From: JAHRAW01 sp965203265
Lineage (GTDB): Bacteria; Pseudomonadota; Gammaproteobacteria; Arenicellales; Poriferihabitantaceae
Length of the DNA stretch: 64,000 nucleotides
NCBI GenBank assembly: GCA_965203265.1
Contig: CBDBBV010000002.1
Coordinates: 868,001-932,000 of the forward strand
Direction of reading: 5' to 3'
Of this stretch, positions 1 through 9,200 are shown in pieces. A program made the position numbers and the translations under genes. A model generated the notes under the pieces. The model ran no database searches. It saw nothing but the letters and a program-made list of their open reading frames with translations, and was not told the origin of the DNA. Every line of letters begins with the position of its first letter. Position 1 is the first letter of the stretch.

Positions 1-1268
1 TCGTTCAGGTACATGGCGACCGGATCGTCGTTCTTCTCCCCCAGAGCAAACGCGCTGCCCGGCGTGGTGGGCCCGGCGATCACATCGCATTTCTCGAAGG
101 CGAGATTGAAATCGTCGGCAATCATCCGGCGTAACTGTTGCGCCTTGAGGTAGTAGGCGTCGTAGTAGCCCGCCGAGAGTACAAATGTGCCGATCATGAT
201 GCGGCGCTTGACCTCCGCGCCGAAGCCCTCGGTGCGGGTGTGTTCGTACAGGTCGGTCAGATCGTCCTGTCCGGCGGCGCGGTAGCCGTAGCGAATTCCG
301 TCGAATCTGGCCAGATTGGAAGACGCCTCGGCGGGCGCCAGCACATAGTAGCAGGGGATGCCGGCCTCGCTGTTGGGCAACTCCACCGGCACCGTCTTCG
401 CCCCCAGATCGCGCAACTGCGCGAGCGCCGCCTCGACCGCCTCGGCCACCCCATCCTCCACGCCTTCGCGGAAGAATTCTCTCGGCAGGCCGATGGTCTT
501 GCCGGCGATGGAACTTTCGAGCAGGGCAGGGTAGTCCGGCACATCCAGCGGTAGCGAGGTGGCGTCGCGGGGGTCGAAGCCGGACATCGCCTGCAGCGCG
601 ACGGCGGCATCCTCGGCGCTGCGCGTCAACACGCCACCCTGATCGAGGGAGGAAGCGAAGGCGATCATGCCGTAGCGGGACACCCGGCCGTAACTCGGCT
701 TGATGCCGGTCAGCCCGCACAGGGCGGCGGGTTGGCGGATGGAGCCGCCGGTGTCCGTGGCGGTGGCGAAGGTGGCCAGCCCGGCCGCCACCGCCGCCGC
801 CGACCCGCCGGAGCTGCCTCCCGGAACGGTGGATTCGTCCCACGGATTGCGCACCGAGCCGTAGTGGCTGGTTTCATTGGAGGAACCCATGGCGAATTCG
901 TCCATGTTGCTCTTCGCCAGCATCACCGTGCCGCGCCGCGCCAGTTTGTCGACCACGGTGGCGTCGTAGGGGGCGATGAAATTTTCCAGTATCTTCGAGC
1001 CGCAGCTGGTCAACACCCCGCGAGTGCAGAACAAGTCCTTGTGCACCAACGGTATGCCGATGAGGGGATCGGCGTCGCCGCGGCGTAGCCGTTGATCCGC
1101 CTGCTTCGCCTGCTCCCGCGCGCGTTCGGCGGTCACGGTGATGAGCGCGTTCAATCCCGATGCGGCCTCGATTCGTTCGAGGAAATGGCGAGTCAACTCG
1201 ACGCAGGAATACTCGCCGGCACGCAGGGCGCGGGCATGGGCGGTGATGGATTTTTGCTGCAACTTCAC
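1..1268 (-). CDS. gatA: Aspartyl/glutamyl-tRNA amidotransferase subunit A (3' end cut by window edge)
   Basis: GatA is the glutaminase/amidase subunit of GatCAB, which converts Glu-tRNA(Gln) and Asp-tRNA(Asn) to the cognate amidated tRNAs in the cytoplasm. The minus-strand frame is open from the left edge up to a GTG at 1266-1268, preceded by a short GGA. It shows the amidase-signature glycine/serine stretch (TVPGGSSGGSAAAVAAGLA) with the catalytic serines, the lysine of IPLVHKDLF, and TDTGGSIRQPAALCGLTG. About 420 residues are visible, so only the C-terminal end (usual length about 480-490) is missing. It follows gatC on the same strand with a 75-bp gap, the standard gatC-gatA order; gatB would lie off the left side. 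The GTG start is inferred because no in-frame ATG fits the family N-terminus. Confidence 0.95.
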   Translation of the reverse strand, partial: MKLQQKSITAHARALRAGEYSCVELTRHFLERIEAASGLNALITVTAERAREQAKQADQRLRRGDADPLIGIPLVHKDLFCTRGVLTSCGSKILENFIAPYDATVVDKLARRGTVMLAKSNMDEFAMGSSNETSHYGSVRNPWDESTVPGGSSGGSAAAVAAGLATFATATDTGGSIRQPAALCGLTGIKPSYGRVSRYGMIAFASSLDQGGVLTRSAEDAAVALQAMSGFDPRDATSLPLDVPDYPALLESSIAGKTIGLPREFFREGVEDGVAEAVEAALAQLRDLGAKTVPVELPNSEAGIPCYYVLAPAEASSNLARFDGIRYGYRAAGQDDLTDLYEHTRTEGFGAEVKRRIMIGTFVLSAGYYDAYYLKAQQLRRMIADDFNLAFEKCDVIAGPTTPGSAFALGEKNDDPVAMYLN

Positions 1269-1289
1269 GAGATTCCGTGGTATCGGTGG

Positions 1290-1317
1290 GATCAGCGATC
1301 AGCGATCAGTGGTCAGT
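1290..1317. repeat. Four tandem 7-bp units (GATCAGC-like)
   Basis: Four head-to-tail heptamers (GATCAGC, GATCAGC, GATCAGT, GGTCAGT) lie in the 75-bp gap between gatC and gatA. This is a short slippage-prone tandem repeat with no obvious coding or hairpin role. Confidence 0.8.
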
Positions 1318-1343
1318 GGGGCGGCGGGCGTGCCGCGCGGATC

Positions 1344-1646
1344 TTATTCGATGACTTCGATGACTCTAGGCACCAGATACAGCCCCTGCTCGGTGGCCGG
1401 GGCGATTTGCTGGTATTCCTCGCGTCGGTTGGGCGCACTCGCGCTCACCTCATCGTCGCGCAGGCGCAGGGCGCCCGCCTGCGGATGGGACATGGGAGTT
1501 ACGCCGCGCGTGTCGATGCGCTCCATCTGCTCGACCACGGCGAGGATGCGAGACAGCTGGTCGGCGTGGAATTCGGCTTGCTGCGGATCGATGCGCAGGC
1601 GAGCCAGACGGGCGATGTGGGTAACTTGTTCGCTGGTTATGGACAT
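1344..1646 (-). CDS. gatC: Aspartyl/glutamyl-tRNA amidotransferase subunit C
   Basis: GatC is the small scaffold subunit that holds GatA and GatB together in the tRNA-dependent amidotransferase. The product from ATG 1646 is 100 residues, the usual GatC length. It begins MSITSEQVTHIARLARLRI, the typical opening helix, followed by the conserved LSRILAVVEQM segment, and ends in the tyrosine/valine-rich tail (GLYLVPRVIEVIE). A longer open frame extends upstream to 1886, but that part has no family resemblance and would run into the divergent mreB gene, so the internal ATG was chosen. It is the first gene of a gatC-gatA operon, divergent from mreB. Confidence 0.95.
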   Translation of the reverse strand: MSITSEQVTHIARLARLRIDPQQAEFHADQLSRILAVVEQMERIDTRGVTPMSHPQAGALRLRDDEVSASAPNRREEYQQIAPATEQGLYLVPRVIEVIE

Positions 1647-1724
1647 TCGGAGGATTCGTTTCGGCGGTCGTTTGGGCGGTGGGAGCGCCCGCAAAAGCGG
1701 CGAACATACCACAGGAACGCGCGG

Positions 1725-1753
1725 TTGAATAGTGCCGTTGCCATTGGTACAGT
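1725..1753 (+). promoter_or_regulatory. Putative sigma-70 promoter for the mreB operon
   Basis: TTGAAT at 1725-1730 and TACAGT at 1748-1753 are separated by 17 bp, a good match to -35/-10 spacing. They lie about 60 bp upstream of the mreB ATG in the gatC/mreB divergent interval. The assignment rests on the match and position only. Confidence 0.4.
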
Positions 1754-1815
1754 ACGCGGGTTTCTTTTCCGGCTGCAAAGCTGCCCATCCAATCCCCTCA
1801 CACCAAGAAATCCTC

Positions 1816-2859
1816 ATGCTGAAACGCCTCGCAGGCTTCTTTTCCAACGACCTCGCCATCGACCTCGGAACGGCCAACACCCTCATCTACGTCCGCAACA
1901 AGGGCATCATCCTCAACGAACCCTCGGTGGTCGCGATCAAGAGCAGTGTCCACGGCAGAGGCGGCAAGCGCGTGCTGGCGGTGGGGCATGAAGCCAAGCG
2001 CATGTTGGGGCGGACGCCGGGCTCCATCGAAGCCATTCGACCGATGAAGGACGGCGTCATCGCCGACTTCAACATCACCGAGGACATGCTCAAATACTTC
2101 ATCCGCAAGGTGCAGGAAAACCGACTCTTCTCCAGTCCGCGCATCATCATCTCCGTGCCTTGCGGTTCCACTCAGGTCGAGCGCCGCGCCATCAGCGAGT
2201 CGGCCTCCAGCGCCGGGGCGCGGGAGGTCTACCTGATCGAGGAACCGATGGCGGTGGCCATCGGCGCCAATCTGCCGGTGGCCGAGCCGACCGGCTCCAT
2301 GGTGGTGGACATCGGCGGCGGTACCACCGAAGTGGGGGTTCTGTCCCTCGGCGGCACGGTTTATTCCAGCTCCCTGCGGGTCGCCGGCAATGCCTTCGAC
2401 GAGGCCATCATCAACTACATTCGCCAGCGCCACAGCGTGCTCATCGGCGAGGCCACCGCGGAAAGAATCAAGCAGAACATCGCCGCGGCGTGGTCGGAAT
2501 CCGAACATTTGGAGATGGAAATCACCGGCCGCGACACCTCCGAAGGGCTGGCGCGCACTCTGGTGATCACCAGTGCGGAGATTTACGAAGCCATCGACGA
2601 TGCCCTCAAGCAGATCGTGCAGGCGATTCGCCGAGGGCTGGAGAACACCCCGCCGGAACTGGGTGCCGACATCAGCGATCGCGGCATGGTCATCGCCGGC
2701 GGTGGCGCGTTGTTGCGCGACATCGATCGCCGCCTGATGCAGGAAACTGGCTTGCCGGTGGTGGTGGCCGATGATCCGATGACTTGCGTTGCCAGAGGAT
2801 GCGGCCGAGCGCTGGAAGAGATGGAGGCGCTCGGCGACATTTTCGCAAATGACGCCTAG
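1816..2859 (+). CDS. mreB: Rod shape-determining actin homologue MreB
   Basis: MreB is the bacterial actin that forms filaments under the inner membrane and directs lateral-wall synthesis by the elongasome. The product from ATG 1816 is 347 residues, the family norm. It shows the actin-fold phosphate loops (AIDLGTANTLIYV near the N-terminus and VVDIGGGTTEVGVLSLGG in the middle), the DGVIADF segment, and the adenosine-site motif MVIAGGGALLRD near the C-terminus. The frame extends upstream to 1732, but 1816 gives the expected N-terminus (MLKRLAGFFSNDLAIDLGTA). It heads the mreBCD-mrdA-rodA-mltB-rlpA-dacA-lipB gene string and is divergent from gatC. Confidence 0.97.
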   Translation: MLKRLAGFFSNDLAIDLGTANTLIYVRNKGIILNEPSVVAIKSSVHGRGGKRVLAVGHEAKRMLGRTPGSIEAIRPMKDGVIADFNITEDMLKYFIRKVQENRLFSSPRIIISVPCGSTQVERRAISESASSAGAREVYLIEEPMAVAIGANLPVAEPTGSMVVDIGGGTTEVGVLSLGGTVYSSSLRVAGNAFDEAIINYIRQRHSVLIGEATAERIKQNIAAAWSESEHLEMEITGRDTSEGLARTLVITSAEIYEAIDDALKQIVQAIRRGLENTPPELGADISDRGMVIAGGGALLRDIDRRLMQETGLPVVVADDPMTCVARGCGRALEEMEALGDIFANDA

Positions 2860-2963
2860 CGCGGCGAAAATCGGGCGCGCTAGCTACCGGGCAGGTCGGC
2901 GCAATTCGGTGGTGGCCGCGTTTGTCATGCCGACGAGCGCGTGTGGGCGCAGATGAAACCACC

Positions 2964-3833
2964 ATGCGCTTTCGCCGCCTCCGCAACATGGGTTTCAATC
3001 GGATCACGTCCCTCTATCGCTTTCTCTTCCTGCTGATTTTTTCCGCAGCCCTGATGATCGTGGATCACCGCAGCGAGCTGCTCTCGCCGGTGCGCACGGT
3101 CGGCACGGCGATCAACCTGCCTTTCCAACTGTTGTTCAATCTGCCGGCGAAGATGCGCGGCCTGATCGAAGCCTATTATCCAGACGACCAGCTGCACCGA
3201 GAATATCAGGAGTTGGCAGCCAAGCAACGGGAGCTGGAAGCCCGCTTGCAACGCTACGACGCGGTGGAGGCGGAAAACCGCCGCCTAGCCAAACTGCTGT
3301 CCATGTCGCGCGAATTCGACAATCGGGTGTTGCACGCGGAAATCGTCGATATCGGGCTGGCGCCGTTCACCCATCGGGTAGCGCTCAATCGCGGCGCGGA
3401 AGCCGGAATTCATCTCGGCCAGCCGGTGATCACTCCGGACGGCGTGCTCGGTCAGGTCTCCGGAGTCGGCCTCTATCGTAGCGTGGTCACCCTGATCACC
3501 GACCCCGGCCATGCCATTCCGGTGCAGGTACAGCGAAACGGCTTGCGCACCATCGCGCAGGGGCTGGGGGTTGCCAATCAGCTCGAAGTGCCGTTCCTGT
3601 CGGGGCAGGCGGATATTCAAAACGCGGATGTTCTGGTTACTTCCGGACTGGGCGGGGGGTTTCCGGCGGGCTACAAGGTGGCGCAGGTGCGGGAGATCGT
3701 CACCGACGCCAACGAAACCTTCCTGATGGTCAGCGCCACCACCTTCACCAACATCGATCTGGTCAAGGAAGTACTGCTGCTGGGGAACAACGAGGCGGCG
3801 GCGGATCAAGCCGCGCCGCCCGCGCGCCAATGA
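2964..3833 (+). CDS. mreC: Rod shape-determining protein MreC
   Basis: MreC is a bitopic inner-membrane protein whose periplasmic coiled coil and beta-barrel domains activate PBP2/RodA. The product is about 289 residues. A short cytoplasmic N-terminus is followed by one membrane segment (YRFLFLLIFSAALMIVDHRS), a coiled coil rich in Q/E/L/R, then the beta domain with RGAEAGIHLGQPVITPDG and the conserved TSGLGGGFPAGYKVAQV near the C-terminus. ATG 2964 was preferred to an upstream TTG at 2922; ATG 2988 is also possible. It lies 104 bp after mreB and overlaps mreD by ATGA. Confidence 0.93.
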   Translation: MRFRRLRNMGFNRITSLYRFLFLLIFSAALMIVDHRSELLSPVRTVGTAINLPFQLLFNLPAKMRGLIEAYYPDDQLHREYQELAAKQRELEARLQRYDAVEAENRRLAKLLSMSREFDNRVLHAEIVDIGLAPFTHRVALNRGAEAGIHLGQPVITPDGVLGQVSGVGLYRSVVTLITDPGHAIPVQVQRNGLRTIAQGLGVANQLEVPFLSGQADIQNADVLVTSGLGGGFPAGYKVAQVREIVTDANETFLMVSATTFTNIDLVKEVLLLGNNEAAADQAAPPARQ

Positions 3834-4333
3834 AAAAACTCCGCGACAGCCTATTCGGCCGCTGGCGAATCGTTCCGGCGACCTTCCTGTTGGCTCTATT
3901 CCTCACCGTGATTCCGGTGCCGGATGCGATGAAATTCGCCCGGCCCGATTGGGTTACTTTGGTGCTATTCTATTGGTGTCTGGCAGCGCCCAAGCGAGTC
4001 GGTGTCGGCTACGGCTGGGTGATGGGGCTGTTGCTCGACCTGCTGCAATACACACTGTTCGGCCAGCACGCCGTGGGCAAGGCGCTCATCGCCCTGATCG
4101 CGGTCGGTGCCCATCGGCGACTGCGCTTGTATCATCTCTGGCAGCAATGCGTAGTGATTCTGGCGCTGGCCGCCCTCGATATCGCCATCGTCGCTTGGAT
4201 GCATTCGCTGGCCAACGGCGTCCCATTCTCCCCCAGCTGCTGGCAGGCCGCCCTGACCACCGCTCTGTTGTGGCCGGTGGTGTATGTGTTTCTGCGCAAA
4301 TTGCGCCAGCGAAGCGGAATCGTCAAGCGATGA
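3830..4333 (+). CDS. mreD: Rod shape-determining membrane protein MreD
   Basis: MreD is a small multi-pass inner-membrane protein of the elongasome. It has 167 residues and several hydrophobic helices, including an N-terminal one after a basic start (FLLALFLTVIPVPDAM) and the family motif RPDWVTLVLFYWCLAAP, followed by GVGYGWVMGLLLDLL. Its ATG overlaps the mreC stop (ATGA), and its own TGA overlaps the mrdA ATG, so translation is probably coupled through mreC-mreD-mrdA. Confidence 0.92.
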   Translation: MKKLRDSLFGRWRIVPATFLLALFLTVIPVPDAMKFARPDWVTLVLFYWCLAAPKRVGVGYGWVMGLLLDLLQYTLFGQHAVGKALIALIAVGAHRRLRLYHLWQQCVVILALAALDIAIVAWMHSLANGVPFSPSCWQAALTTALLWPVVYVFLRKLRQRSGIVKR

Positions 4334-6201
4334 TCCCCACCAGCGACTACCGGCACGACAGCCACATCGTGCGCCGCCGTATCCTCTTCGTCGCCACCCT
4401 GCTGGCCGCGCTGGCGCTGCTATTGGTCGCCCGGCTGGCCTACATTCAGCTCGCCCACCATCAGCGATTTTCCACGCTGGCGCACAACAACCACATCAAC
4501 CTCATGCCCCTGTCGCCGGTGCGCGGGCTGATCTACGACCGCAACGGCGAAGTGCTGGCGGAGAACCTGCATGTCTACAATTTGGAGATATTGCCGGATC
4601 AGGTCGATGATATGGATCATCTTCTCGACGAACTGGATGATTTGATCGAATTGGATGAAGAGCATGTGAGCAGATTTCGTGCGCTGCTGCAAAGCCGCCC
4701 GTCGTTCGAGCGGCAAACCCTGCGCGCCAAACTGAACGAGGAAGAGGCGGCTCGCATCGCCCTGCACCAGCATCGATTGCCCGGCGCGGAACTGCAGGCG
4801 CGGCTGCAGCGCCACTATCCTCGGGGCGATTTGACCGCTCACGTGGTCGGCTATGTGGGGCGCATCAATGTGGAAGACCTCAAGAAGATCGACCGGCAAA
4901 CCTATCGCGGACTCGAATACATCGGGCGCAGCGGCATCGAGGCACAGTACGAAGGAACCCTGCGCGGCCAACCCGGATTCGAGCGGGTGGAGACCAATGC
5001 CCACGGCAAGGTAGTGCGCACCATCGAAAGAAACGTTCCGGACACTGGGCGAACCCTGCATCTCAGCCTCGATATCGAGCTGCAACGCAGGAGCATGGAG
5101 GCGCTGCAAGGCTATGAGGGGGCGATCGTCGCCATGGTTCCCGACAGCGGGGAGGTGCTGGCCTTCGCCGGCTCCCCCAGTTTCGATCCCAATCCATTCG
5201 TCAACGGCATCAGCAAAAAGGCATATGATCTTTTGCGCGCCTCCCAGCGGCGGCCGCTGCTGAATCGCGCGCTGTACGGGCGCTATGCGCCGGGCTCCAC
5301 CGTCAAGGGATTCCTGCTGCTGGTGGGCATGGAGAGCGGCATCAACCCCAACCGGCGCATTTTCTGCCCCGGCTGGTATAGCCTGCCGAATCGAAAACAC
5401 CGCTATCGGGATTGGAAGCGCGACGGCCACGGCGAAGTCGACGGGCGCGACAGCATCACCCAATCCTGCGATGTCTATTTCTACCGGCTCGCCCGGCAGA
5501 TGGGCATCGACCAAATGTATCGCGGCATGTCCCAGCTCGGCTTTGGCACTCGCACCGGCATCGATCTGCCGGAGGAACCCACCGCGCTGATGCCGTCTCG
5601 GGATTGGAAACTGCACGCACGCGGGCAGGCGTGGTATCCCGGCGAGACCGTCATCACCGGCATCGGCCAGGGCTACATATTGGTCACCCCGCTGCAACTC
5701 GCCGCAGCCACGGCCACGCTGGCCAATCGCGGCAAGCGGGTGGCGCCGCGATTCCTCGCGGCGGTGGAAAACCCGCAAACCCGTGCACGGCAGGCGGTCG
5801 CGGCGAACGCCGCCGAGAAAGTCCCCATCGGCAGTGCGCTCGCATTCGACTATGTCATCGACAGCATGCGCGATGTGGTGCATAGCCCCAAGGGAACGGC
5901 GTGGACGATCAGCCAGGGCCTTCGCTATAAAATGGCGGGCAAGACCGGAACCGCGCAGGTGCGAAGTTTGCCTCAGGACGATGACGAGCGCGAAGACGAG
6001 GATGAGGTGGAAAAGAAATTCGTCGACCACTCCCTGTTCATCGCCTTCGCTCCCATCGACGATCCCGAAATCGCCATCGCCGTGGTGGTCGAGCACGCCG
6101 GCAGCGGCAGCGGCACCGCGGCGCCCATCGCCCGCAAATTGATCGACTACTACCTGATCGAACGCCTCGGCATGTTCCCGCAAACGGTCGCCGAGCAATG
6201 A
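4330..6201 (+). CDS. mrdA: Penicillin-binding protein 2 (peptidoglycan D,D-transpeptidase)
   Basis: PBP2 is the elongation-specific class B transpeptidase that crosslinks new lateral-wall peptidoglycan with RodA and MreC. From ATG 4330 the product is 623 residues, close to the E. coli length. It has a membrane anchor near residues 20-37, a dimerisation/pedestal domain, and a C-terminal transpeptidase domain. The active-site SxxK is in APGSTVKG, the second motif is SCD in TQSCDVYFY, and KTG is in AGKTGTAQV. A short acidic Asp/Glu-rich loop follows the KTG motif (about 5980-6010). The frame is open far upstream inside mreD; 4330 was chosen because it overlaps the mreD stop (ATGA) and gives the normal N-terminus. 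Confidence 0.97.
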   Translation: MIPTSDYRHDSHIVRRRILFVATLLAALALLLVARLAYIQLAHHQRFSTLAHNNHINLMPLSPVRGLIYDRNGEVLAENLHVYNLEILPDQVDDMDHLLDELDDLIELDEEHVSRFRALLQSRPSFERQTLRAKLNEEEAARIALHQHRLPGAELQARLQRHYPRGDLTAHVVGYVGRINVEDLKKIDRQTYRGLEYIGRSGIEAQYEGTLRGQPGFERVETNAHGKVVRTIERNVPDTGRTLHLSLDIELQRRSMEALQGYEGAIVAMVPDSGEVLAFAGSPSFDPNPFVNGISKKAYDLLRASQRRPLLNRALYGRYAPGSTVKGFLLLVGMESGINPNRRIFCPGWYSLPNRKHRYRDWKRDGHGEVDGRDSITQSCDVYFYRLARQMGIDQMYRGMSQLGFGTRTGIDLPEEPTALMPSRDWKLHARGQAWYPGETVITGIGQGYILVTPLQLAAATATLANRGKRVAPRFLAAVENPQTRARQAVAANAAEKVPIGSALAFDYVIDSMRDVVHSPKGTAWTISQGLRYKMAGKTGTAQVRSLPQDDDEREDEDEVEKKFVDHSLFIAFAPIDDPEIAIAVVVEHAGSGSGTAAPIARKLIDYYLIERLGMFPQTVAEQ

Positions 6202-7298
6202 TGCCGATGCGCACCGAGGACAAACCGCTGGCGCTCGACCTGCCGCTGTTGAGCGCGGCGATCATGCTGTGCGGATTCAGTCTGGTGGTGCTGTACAGTG
6301 CCAGCGGGGAGAATATCGATTTGCTGGAACGGCAGGGTGTGCGCATGGCCTTCGCCTTCGCGCTGATGTTGCTGTTCGCCCACATCCCTCCGACCACTCT
6401 GCGGCGCTGGTCGCCCATACTGTATGGAATCGGCATGGTGCTGCTGGTTGCGGTTCTCGCCGCTGGCATAATCGGCAAGGGCGCCCAGCGCTGGCTCGAC
6501 CTCGGACTGCTGCGCTTCCAGCCGGCGGAAATCATGAAAATTGCCGTGCCGATGATGGTGGCGTGGATGCTGACGCGCACGCCGTTGCCGCCGCGTCCGT
6601 TGGTCGCGCTGGTCGCGCTCGCCGTGGTGCTGCTGCCGGTCGCGCTGGTGGTGGCGCAACCGGATCTGGGCACGGCGATTCTCATCGCCATCGCCGGCAT
6701 CATGGTGATATTCCTCGCCGGCATCAGCTGGAAACTGTTGCTGGCCACGGGCATCGCCATCGGCGCGGCCACGCCGTTGCTGTGGACTCTGGTACTGCAC
6801 GACTATCAGCGGCGGCGCATACTGACCTTGTTCGACCCGTGGGCCGATCCCCTCGGCGCGGGCTATCACACGGTGCAATCGATCATCGCCGTCGGCTCCG
6901 GCGGCCTGCGCGGCAAGGGCTGGCTCACCGGCACCCAGTCGCGCCTCGACTTCATTCCGGAGCGCAGCACCGATTTCCTCTTCGCCGTATATGCCGAGGA
7001 ATTCGGTTTTCTCGGTTCCCTCCTGTTGCTGGCGCTGTATCTGTTCGTGGGGTTGCGGGGATTGCGGATCGCCTACTATGCCCCCACCAGCTACGCCCGC
7101 CTGCTCGCCGGTTGTCTGGCGGCCACCTTCTTCTTCTATGTGTTCGTCAACATCGGCATGGCGGTCGGCATCCTGCCGGTGGTCGGCGTGCCGTTGCCGC
7201 TGCTCAGTCAGGGCGGTTCCTCCATGGCGACCTTGATGATCGGCCTGGGCATCCTGATGAGCATACATCGGGGGAAAGGAACGCTGATACAAAAATAG
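6198..7298 (+). CDS. rodA: Peptidoglycan polymerase RodA (SEDS family)
   Basis: RodA is the SEDS glycosyltransferase that polymerises lipid II for side-wall growth and works with PBP2. The product is 366 residues with about ten membrane helices. It shows the SEDS signatures GAQRWLDLG, QPAEIMKIAVP, AQPDLGTA and the C-terminal PVVGVPLPLLSQGGSS. The start overlaps the mrdA stop (ATGA at 6198-6201); nearby in-frame ATGs at 6201 and 6207 are alternatives. It is also known as mrdB. Confidence 0.96.
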   Translation: MMPMRTEDKPLALDLPLLSAAIMLCGFSLVVLYSASGENIDLLERQGVRMAFAFALMLLFAHIPPTTLRRWSPILYGIGMVLLVAVLAAGIIGKGAQRWLDLGLLRFQPAEIMKIAVPMMVAWMLTRTPLPPRPLVALVALAVVLLPVALVVAQPDLGTAILIAIAGIMVIFLAGISWKLLLATGIAIGAATPLLWTLVLHDYQRRRILTLFDPWADPLGAGYHTVQSIIAVGSGGLRGKGWLTGTQSRLDFIPERSTDFLFAVYAEEFGFLGSLLLLALYLFVGLRGLRIAYYAPTSYARLLAGCLAATFFFYVFVNIGMAVGILPVVGVPLPLLSQGGSSMATLMIGLGILMSIHRGKGTLIQK

Positions 7299-7302
7299 CG
7301 AA

Positions 7303-8304
7303 ATGGAAATGAATTCAATCAAAACAATTATATATGGCGGCATTCTCATGTCGATTCTGGCAACAGGCGCTGCCCATGCCGTGGACTATAAGCGCTATCC
7401 GCAACTGCGCGAGTTGGTGGACGCGATGGTGCGCAAGGACGACTATCCTCGGGAGGAATTGGAAGCCGTCCTGCGCGATGCCGTCATCGACGAGTCCGTC
7501 ATCCGCGCCATGAATCGCCAATACGAGGCGCTGCCGTGGCACAGATACCGGCGGCTGTTTCTCAGCCAAGAGCGTATTCGCAAGGGCGTCGTCTACTGGA
7601 ACGCCCACGAGGCCATCCTGCAGCGAGCCGAGCAGGAATTCGGCGTACCGGCGGGCGTGATCGTCGCCCTGATCGGCGTGGAAACCAATTACGGCAGCAA
7701 TTTAGGGGGGAAGCGGGTGCTCGACAGTCTGGTCACCCTGACCGCCGAATACCCACGGCGGAGTCGGTATTTCGGCAAGGAACTGCGCGTCTTCCTCAAC
7801 GCCGCGCGCGCCGAAGCCATCGACGCCGGCTCCGTCACCGGTTCCTTTGCCGGCGCTATCGGCATCCCGCAATTCATGCCTAGTAGCTATCAAGAATATG
7901 CGGTCGATTTCAACGGCAACGGGCGGCGGGATCTGGTCGATGAGACCGAGGATGCCATCGGCTCCGTGGCCAACTACCTCGAGCGGCACGGCTGGAGTGC
8001 CGGGCAAACCATCTTCGTCCCACTGTCGGCGCCACTCCCCCCGCAGGCCGCCAAACTGGTCAGCGCACGCGCCAAGCCCCATCTGAGCGCTGCCCAACTG
8101 CGCGCCGCCGGAGTGGAATTTGTCGCCGGCAACGGCAGCGGCAGCGAGAAGATGGCGCTGTTGAGTTTGCAGGAGGAGCAGGGCGAGCGGCACATCATCG
8201 GATTCGCCAACTTCTACGCCATCACCCGCTACAACCCCAGCGTGAATTACGCTCTGGCCGTGGTGGAGTTGTCTCGGCAGATCAGCCGTCGGCGCGACCA
8301 ATGA
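7303..8304 (+). CDS. mltB: Membrane-bound lytic murein transglycosylase B
   Basis: MltB cleaves the MurNAc-GlcNAc bond of peptidoglycan to give 1,6-anhydro products in the periplasm. The product has 333 residues with an N-terminal signal peptide (MSILATGAAHA region). There is no lipobox cysteine, so it may be soluble periplasmic (SltB-like) rather than a lipoprotein. The catalytic glutamate is in ALIGVETNYGSNLGGKRVLD, and the SLT_2 motifs GAIGIPQFMPSSYQEYAVDF and IGSVANYLERHGW follow. It starts 4 bp after rodA and overlaps rlpA by ATGA, consistent with an operon. Confidence 0.94.
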   Translation: MEMNSIKTIIYGGILMSILATGAAHAVDYKRYPQLRELVDAMVRKDDYPREELEAVLRDAVIDESVIRAMNRQYEALPWHRYRRLFLSQERIRKGVVYWNAHEAILQRAEQEFGVPAGVIVALIGVETNYGSNLGGKRVLDSLVTLTAEYPRRSRYFGKELRVFLNAARAEAIDAGSVTGSFAGAIGIPQFMPSSYQEYAVDFNGNGRRDLVDETEDAIGSVANYLERHGWSAGQTIFVPLSAPLPPQAAKLVSARAKPHLSAAQLRAAGVEFVAGNGSGSEKMALLSLQEEQGERHIIGFANFYAITRYNPSVNYALAVVELSRQISRRRDQ

Positions 8305-9170
8305 GGGTCGCTCGCACTGGGATTCGCCCGCGCCCCCGCCCTCGCATTGGCCCTGCCATTGCGGTCGCGCCACTGGTGCTGGCGGCGTTGCTCGCGGCGG
8401 GGTGTTCCGGCACCCCCAAGGTTTCCGACTCCGGCGGCTATTACGGCGGCGACCGCCCACCGCCGAAGGTGCCGGCGAATCTGGACGCGATCCCCGACGC
8501 GGTGCCGCGCCACGAGCCGCTGAGCGCCACCGGCAACAAGCCGTACACCGCGCTCGGCAAAAGATACCACCCGCTCAAATCCGCCAAAGGCTATGTCGCG
8601 CGGGGTACCGCCTCGTGGTACGGCAGCAAATTCCACGGGCGGCGAACCTCCAGCGGCGAACCCTACGACATGTTCGCCATGACCGCGGCGCATCCGGTGC
8701 TGCCGTTGCCCTCATTCGTGCGCGTGACCAACTTGGACAACGGCAAGTCGGTGGTGGTAAAAGTCAACGATCGCGGGCCGTTCCTGCACAACCGCATCAT
8801 CGACCTTTCATTCGCCGCCGCCCACAAACTCGGCATCGCCCAACGGGGCACCGGCCGCGTGGAAGTGCGGGCGCTGAACCCCTCTTCCGTTCCCGTTTCC
8901 ACCGGCAGCACGGCAACCCCCCGCCAGCCGTCCGCCGCCGGGCGCATTCTCATTCAGGTGGGCGCATTCGCCGAGCGCGACAACGCGCGCGCCATGCAAA
9001 ACCTGTTGCAGCGCGCCGGTTACCGGGTGGTGCCGCTTGCGGATGACGAATCGGCGCAGTCCTTGTATCGAGTTCGGGTTGGTCCCTTCGCCAGCCGCGA
9101 CGAGGCGGACACCGCTCAGCAGGAACTGGAGTCGTTGTTGGGGCGTCCGGTGGCGGTGATCGTGCAGTAA
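8301..9170 (+). CDS. rlpA: Septal ring lytic transglycosylase RlpA, lipoprotein
   Basis: RlpA is an outer-membrane lipoprotein that cleaves denuded (stem-free) glycan strands. The 289-residue product has a basic N-terminus and a lipobox (VLAALLAAGC), then a double-psi beta-barrel domain (ARGTASWYGSKFHGRRTSSG, and VKVNDRGPF with the catalytic Asp). A C-terminal SPOR domain (ILIQVGAFAERDNARAMQNL) binds denuded glycans. It overlaps mltB by ATGA and lies 30 bp before dacA. Confidence 0.94.
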   Translation: MRVARTGIRPRPRPRIGPAIAVAPLVLAALLAAGCSGTPKVSDSGGYYGGDRPPPKVPANLDAIPDAVPRHEPLSATGNKPYTALGKRYHPLKSAKGYVARGTASWYGSKFHGRRTSSGEPYDMFAMTAAHPVLPLPSFVRVTNLDNGKSVVVKVNDRGPFLHNRIIDLSFAAAHKLGIAQRGTGRVEVRALNPSSVPVSTGSTATPRQPSAAGRILIQVGAFAERDNARAMQNLLQRAGYRVVPLADDESAQSLYRVRVGPFASRDEADTAQQELESLLGRPVAVIVQ

Positions 9171-9200
9171 TTAAAATCAATAAATCAGGCAAAATAATCC

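Noticed and set aside
4420..6198. 592-codon open frame antisense to mrdA
   Set aside because: mrdA has all PBP2 motifs in frame; the antisense frame is a GC-rich shadow with no domain and no ribosome-binding site.
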